NCBI GenBank assembly: GCA_021234155.1
Contig: JAJEKV010000080.1
Coordinates: 5,046,112-5,110,111 of the forward strand
DNA length: 64,000 nucleotides
Origin: Isoetes taiwanensis
Taxonomy: Eukaryota; Streptophyta; Lycopodiopsida; Isoetales; Isoetaceae
Reading direction: 5' to 3'
Made by a program: the position numbers and the translations under genes. Below are positions 60,135 to 64,000 of this stretch, in pieces. Position 1 is the stretch's first letter; each line of letters starts with the position of its first letter. The notes below the pieces were generated by a model. That model ran no database searches and had not been told where the DNA came from. It saw nothing but the letters and a program-made list of their open reading frames with translations.

Positions 60135-60159
60135 GTCCCACTTTAATTAAATACGACTT
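60135..60159. repeat. Right terminal inverted repeat
   Basis: Reverse complement of 47884-47908 with one mismatch. TACT follows at 60160-60163. Subterminal GGGACT motifs lie just inside. Confidence 0.65.
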
Positions 60160-60163
60160 TACT

Positions 60164-60799
60164 TCTCCATGTAACAATTTTAGAAACATTTCTACATGTA
60201 ATCCAATTACATGAGACAAGTCTAGAATGACAAAACTGCCTTGTTCTAATATCTAGCATTATAACAGGGGTTTTTTTTTTCTGTTTTTGTACTGTTTTCT
60301 CTAAGGTTTTCATATGATTTGGTGGCCGTATTCATCCAGGTGTACTAAATAGTATTTCTAGAGTGCACCCTTTTGTTAGCCGTTGATTTTACAAAAGGGG
60401 GCAAATCCTGTGGTGGAGGCTTTTTTTTGTGGTCAGATGATTTCACCACATCCTCGAGTTACATCCGGCCACAAACCCTAACCTCCAGCTTCTCGATTCC
60501 ACAAACCCTAACCTTGCCCTAATTCCGGCTGTCTCCAATTTCGGCTGTCTTCACCTTTACTTGGTTGTTTGTAGCATTCAATGGGAAATCGGTTCTTTGA
60601 ATCTTGATCGTAATGCAATGCTTAGATTCCCAACAGCCCGGGGCCATGCTCGCGACGTTTTGTTTCAAATCATTGCTTTGCTAGTTTTTTAGTCGCAACG
60701 GTTGTGGGTATTGATGGTCAAGCCCGAAAATCGATCGTCCAGCGCCGTGGAGGGTTCATACTTTGTTCTCCGTTGAATGTGATAATTATTTTGATTGGC
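60164..60799. other. No recognised gene
   Basis: Sequence between the large element and the PPR remnant. 60460-60560 has repeated ACAAACCCTAACCT motifs, reminiscent of plant promoter or 5' UTR telobox elements (AAACCCTAA) and possibly the leader of the PPR gene downstream. Confidence 0.4.
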
Positions 60800-61690
60800 A
60801 GACTGTAGGAATCTCATGACCGCAGCTTATATTGCAAACGGATTAGGTAGTGAAGCATTGCAAGTGTTTCGGCAATTGCCTTGGAAAAGATATGCATAAC
60901 CTTATATCTAAGAGTGGATTGGTCCGTAATGAAGCTAACATGGAAGCTCTTTATCTTTTCCAACAAATGCGCCTTCAGGGTATGGAGCCCAATAAGATCA
61001 TCTTTGTCGCATTCTAGATGCTCGTGCATGCTTAGCAACAATTGAATTTGGTAAGGAAATGCATTCTTTAGTCATGCAACCGCAGCCTTCAATCCGACCT
61101 CATTATTGGTGTGGATGTCTCCAGATGCGAAATGGTGTTCAATGGGATGATTGAACAAGATGTAGTTTTGTGGAATGCCATGATTGCGATCTACGGGCAA
61201 AATGGCTATGACCGGGAGGCAATCCATCTTGTTTCACGATGAAATTAGGAGGAATTGCACCAAATGGAAAAAAAGCTTTATTGTTACCCTTTTCGCTTGT
61301 GCTCATGCGGGCCTAGTACGTGAAGGCACCCACTATTTTGTTTCAACTTTGTCATGATCATGGTGTGGCACCATGGTCGGAGCACTATGGATGCATGATT
61401 GCTATTCTCGGAAGGGAGGAAACTTGAAAGAGGCAGAGGATGTAATCCATTCTATGCCATTTCATCCGGATGGAATAACGGGATGTCTTTGCTAAGTGCA
61501 TGCAACTTATATCAAGATTTTGAACATGGTAAATGCGCCGGCATTACATGTTTTGAAATTGGAGCGAATAATGCCGCTAAAGATATGTCTTACTATCAAA
61601 TATTTGTGCTGTAGGCGGCAAGTGGGATGAAATGAGGAGCATGAGAAAACAAAATGCTCCAAGGTAGTATAAGTGACAGACAACTGTTGC
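60800..61690 (+). pseudogene. Decayed PPR gene (PLS type)
   Basis: Pieces in shifting frames match pentatricopeptide repeats in order: EALYLFQQMRLQGMEPNKI at about 60940, FGKEMHSLVMQ at about 61048, GGIAPNGKK at about 61250, and CHDHGVAPWSEHYGCMIAIL at about 61355. The last is the typical last-repeat/E-motif junction, followed by EEAEDVI-like and SIP-like pieces. Frameshifts and stops occur every 50-100 bp. Such proteins guide organellar RNA editing and processing; this copy cannot work. Confidence 0.7.
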
Positions 61691-62262
61691 TTGATTGAGG
61701 AGGTTGAATGAGGAGACTGAAATTTGGACACAGATCCTATTTTTCTGTGATTTTGATGCCATTTGCAACTTAATGCTCTATAATTGGAGCTGTATTTATC
61801 ATGCTAAGTTGTGGCCTTGAAATCTTCAAGGTTTCACTGATTTTGCATATGAAATTGGTGGGAAGCAGCAGAGATTAAGATACTTCGTCCCGGTCCTGAA
61901 AAACACCAAGTGAATATTCAATATTCGTATGTGCAGATTAATGCACGTGATAAGCTTGGCTTATTCAAGCACAGAAACATATGGTCATTTTTCAAGTACA
62001 TTTGAGTTCAAAGGAATCAACATCAGAAGCTCCATCTAGGGCGTCAAGTTTGAGCTTAATTAGAGAAATATGGGACACATGTCTGGACAAATTTAGGAGC
62101 ACAATTTGGGCATGCAAATGGCTGGATGTGGATGAGCTTGGTGCTTAGTGTTCAACGTTGATTTCTGCATATTTTTGTGCATCGACAGATGAGGTGTCTC
62201 AATCAAGTTAAGGAGGATTTCATCTTGACGTTTGTAATTACATTTTGAGACAAATTGAACGA
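61691..62262. other. No recognised gene
   Basis: AT-rich sequence between the PPR remnant and the exon pair that follows. Nothing recognised. Confidence 0.4.
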
Positions 62263-62593
62263 GCTCCAACTTCTACTAGTTATAGAAAAAGTGGCGATGT
62301 TGGTCCTATCACTCGCCTACTCAGCTGCACACCTAAGAAGCTGAAAGAACACAGGGGTATGGACTTGGCTCCCACTCATGTTGTTCCTTCCATGAGCCGA
62401 CATCCAGTAACTGGGGACTGGTAAGACTTTTACTATTGTGTGAATATGTGTTCCATAATTCTCTTCTAATTGCAAGTACTGTAATTGGCTTTATTTGCTC
62501 TTTATTTCTCTCTTCGTTAATAGGGGTTTTTCAGTTATTGGATCTGGACGTCCTATCAATTGCCATAGCATACTGTCCAAGGCATATGTGTAA
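62263..62593 (+). CDS. Two phase-matched exons of an unknown gene (3' end)
   Basis: 62263-62421 reads YRKSGDVGPITRLLSCTPKK then HVVPSMSRHPVTGDW up to a GTAAGAC donor. 62524-62593 (acceptor GTTAATAG) continues in phase as GFSVIGSGRPINCHSILSKA and ends in TAA. The matched phase and signals suggest a real 3' end. The family is not recognised, and upstream exons were not identified. It could belong to a gene disrupted by the repeats to its left. Confidence 0.35.
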
Positions 62594-62785
62594 AACGCAT
62601 GTCGATTAAAACTCCTATATTATGGTTCCCTTTATTCTTTCCATATGTTTTTTATCTGTTTATCTTTATTCTAATACTGGCAAATCACTATATTCTTACA
62701 GTTGTTTGTTCTTTGGCACTTATGTACTTACATAAACAACCTCTATAGTGTATATTTCTTGGCACTTACATAAACAAGCTAACTG

Positions 62786-63371
62786 GCACATAAAGTTTAC
62801 CTATGTTTGCTTTAGTTAGGGCCCGAAGGGCCCAAATTTTTTTTAATATATCAATCAACACACAACTACCATTAACATTATTAATACAAACCATTGCATT
62901 TAACACATTTAAATTAAAATCCCCCTTAAACCGCCTTTGGTTTGGGTGCATATTCACACGGGGTTCACGTTAGGGGCGGCGAGAGCCCCAAAAATATATT
63001 TATAATACATGTACAAAATTAACACCATTAAGTACATTCTTTCAAACCTTATAGTATTTTGCAAATCTCAATATACAATATACAAAAACTTATACATATA
63101 TACCCCACAAACGAGGATCGCTATGTACGGTCCAGATCTTGGAATAAAGGGCAAATATGCCTATCTGACAGCTCTCGTTGCCCAGAGTAATCCCCCGTGT
63201 GAATATGCACCCAAACCAAAGGGGGTTTAAGGGGGATTTTAATTTAAATGTGTTAAATGCAATGGTTTGTATTAATAATGTTAATGGTAGTTGTGTGTTG
63301 ATTGATATATTAAAAAAAAATTTGGGCCCTTCGGGCCCTAACTAAAGCAAACATAGGTAAACTTTATGTGC
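62786..63371. mobile_element. Foldback element, copy 2
   Basis: Arms of about 190 bp, nearly perfectly inverted, run inward from GCACATAAAGTTTACCTATG (62786) and its complement ending at 63371. They include TTAGGGCCCGAAGGGCCCAA, an A/T run, and CCCCCTTAAACCGCCTTTGG. The loop (about 62970-63190) contains short ORFs only. It is the same family as 47339-47818 but with longer, better-preserved arms. A clear target-site duplication was not found. Confidence 0.85.
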
Positions 63372-64000
63372 ATTAGTTGCATGATAGGATGCTGCTACGA
63401 ACAAACACAAATCACATATGCTAGATTATAGGTTCCTAAGCCTATGAATGAAATTAACCACCAAAGATAATATAAATATCCACGATGCAGCATTGTGTGC
63501 ATCTATAGCATATTCTCGTGATAAGAAATATTAAAACAGAGCGTCTTGTTCTAAGAAATAGTAAAGAGAACATGTGCGACATGCACTACTATTTCAATCT
63601 CAATATGATAATAGAAAATCAGTGCACAAGCGTCATTTCTGCATCCTGGCATATATTACATTATTTCTATATTCTTCTGAGCTACATGTGGCAGTCCAAA
63701 TACAGCATATCAAAGGAGTATTAAGATCCCTTCTGCGCATATGGAGATAGTATTAAGATACCTTTTGCTTTATGTTTCTACCAACATTTATACATTGCGG
63801 CCCATTCAAAGAGCTGATTCGTGCAGCATGAATGGAGCCAAACTAATGACAATAAAGAAATCATTTGAAGCTAAATTCAAATCATCTGCAACAACCTTCT
63901 TTTCCTTGCATATCTCGCAACAGAGTTAACTGCCACAATTTTATGCCCATCTGGAAATTGTTCCACATCATAACTCCTCCTCCTATCATATTTCAACATG
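63372..64000. other. No recognised gene
   Basis: AT-rich sequence to the window edge. The minus strand near 63860-63990 could hold an exon but no domain was recognised. Confidence 0.4.

Larger units (their letters stand above)
47884..60159. mobile_element. Candidate 12.3 kb DNA transposon with DUF7869-like gene
   Basis: The terminal inverted repeats (47884-47908 and 60135-60159) share 24 of 25 bp, including GTATTTAATTAAAGTGGGAC. TACT stands directly outside both ends (47880-47883, 60160-60163). Repeated GGGACTC motifs follow the right-hand repeat internally (near 60095 and 60110). Inside are, left to right, a minus-strand region with exon-like segments (48.2-53.6 kb), a spacer with tandem repeats and palindromes (53.6-56.8 kb), an AT-rich tract, and the plus-strand transposase-like gene (57.07-59.96 kb). 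A 25 bp match could still be chance or an older nested element. The divergent gene layout and terminal position support one unit. Confidence 0.55.

Noticed and set aside
47884-60159. Integrated giant virus or organellar DNA as the source of the palindrome-rich region
   Set aside because: No viral hallmark gene or organellar gene is visible; terminal repeats and a transposase-like gene explain it better.

Overview
This is a repeat-rich window of nuclear DNA from a land plant. The evidence is GT-AG introns, an LRR-malectin receptor kinase, Ty1/copia elements primed by initiator-Met tRNA, RTE-like LINE remains, a decayed PPR gene and PIF/Harbinger-type relics. Long transposon-filled introns and the F-box style suggest a large-genome, possibly seed-free plant such as a fern, but this is a guess from memory. 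No rRNA, tRNA or CRISPR array was recognised.

Layout. 0-7 kb: several non-autonomous inverted-repeat elements, one carrying an F-box fragment, and a small DUF4408-like membrane-protein gene on the minus strand. 11.5-32.7 kb: one receptor-like kinase gene on the plus strand (two LRR exons, malectin exons, a membrane exon, six kinase exons). Its 14.9 kb intron holds a decayed LINE, a duplicated block and two minus-strand copia elements. Its 3.7 kb intron holds long CT microsatellites, a LINE 3' end and Harbinger-like remnants. 33-47 kb: Helitron-like ends, a plus-strand copia element split by a 319 bp MITE, broken exons of a metal tolerance protein, and exons of an unrecognised minus-strand gene. 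47.9-60.2 kb: a candidate large DNA transposon. 60.8-64 kb: a PPR pseudogene, two exons of unknown identity and a foldback element.

The most unusual region is 47,884-60,159. It is bounded by 25 bp inverted repeats (one mismatch) with a possible 4 bp duplication (TACT). It carries a plus-strand, frame-broken gene resembling DUF7869-type transposase-like proteins (GHT...DDIDGFF, DNRWKENKNR, KMDQHKT). It also holds a minus-strand region with exon-like segments of unknown function. About 24 copies of a short palindrome (consensus TCTCGACTCGCGAGTCGAGA) lie between these parts and were not seen elsewhere in the window.

A second theme is a family of short retroposon 3' ends sharing CGTGGACGTTAAAA and ending in different microsatellite tails (CTATT, TTATC, CTTCC, ATCT). 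All functional statements come from reading the sequence and from memory of protein families; no searches were run.
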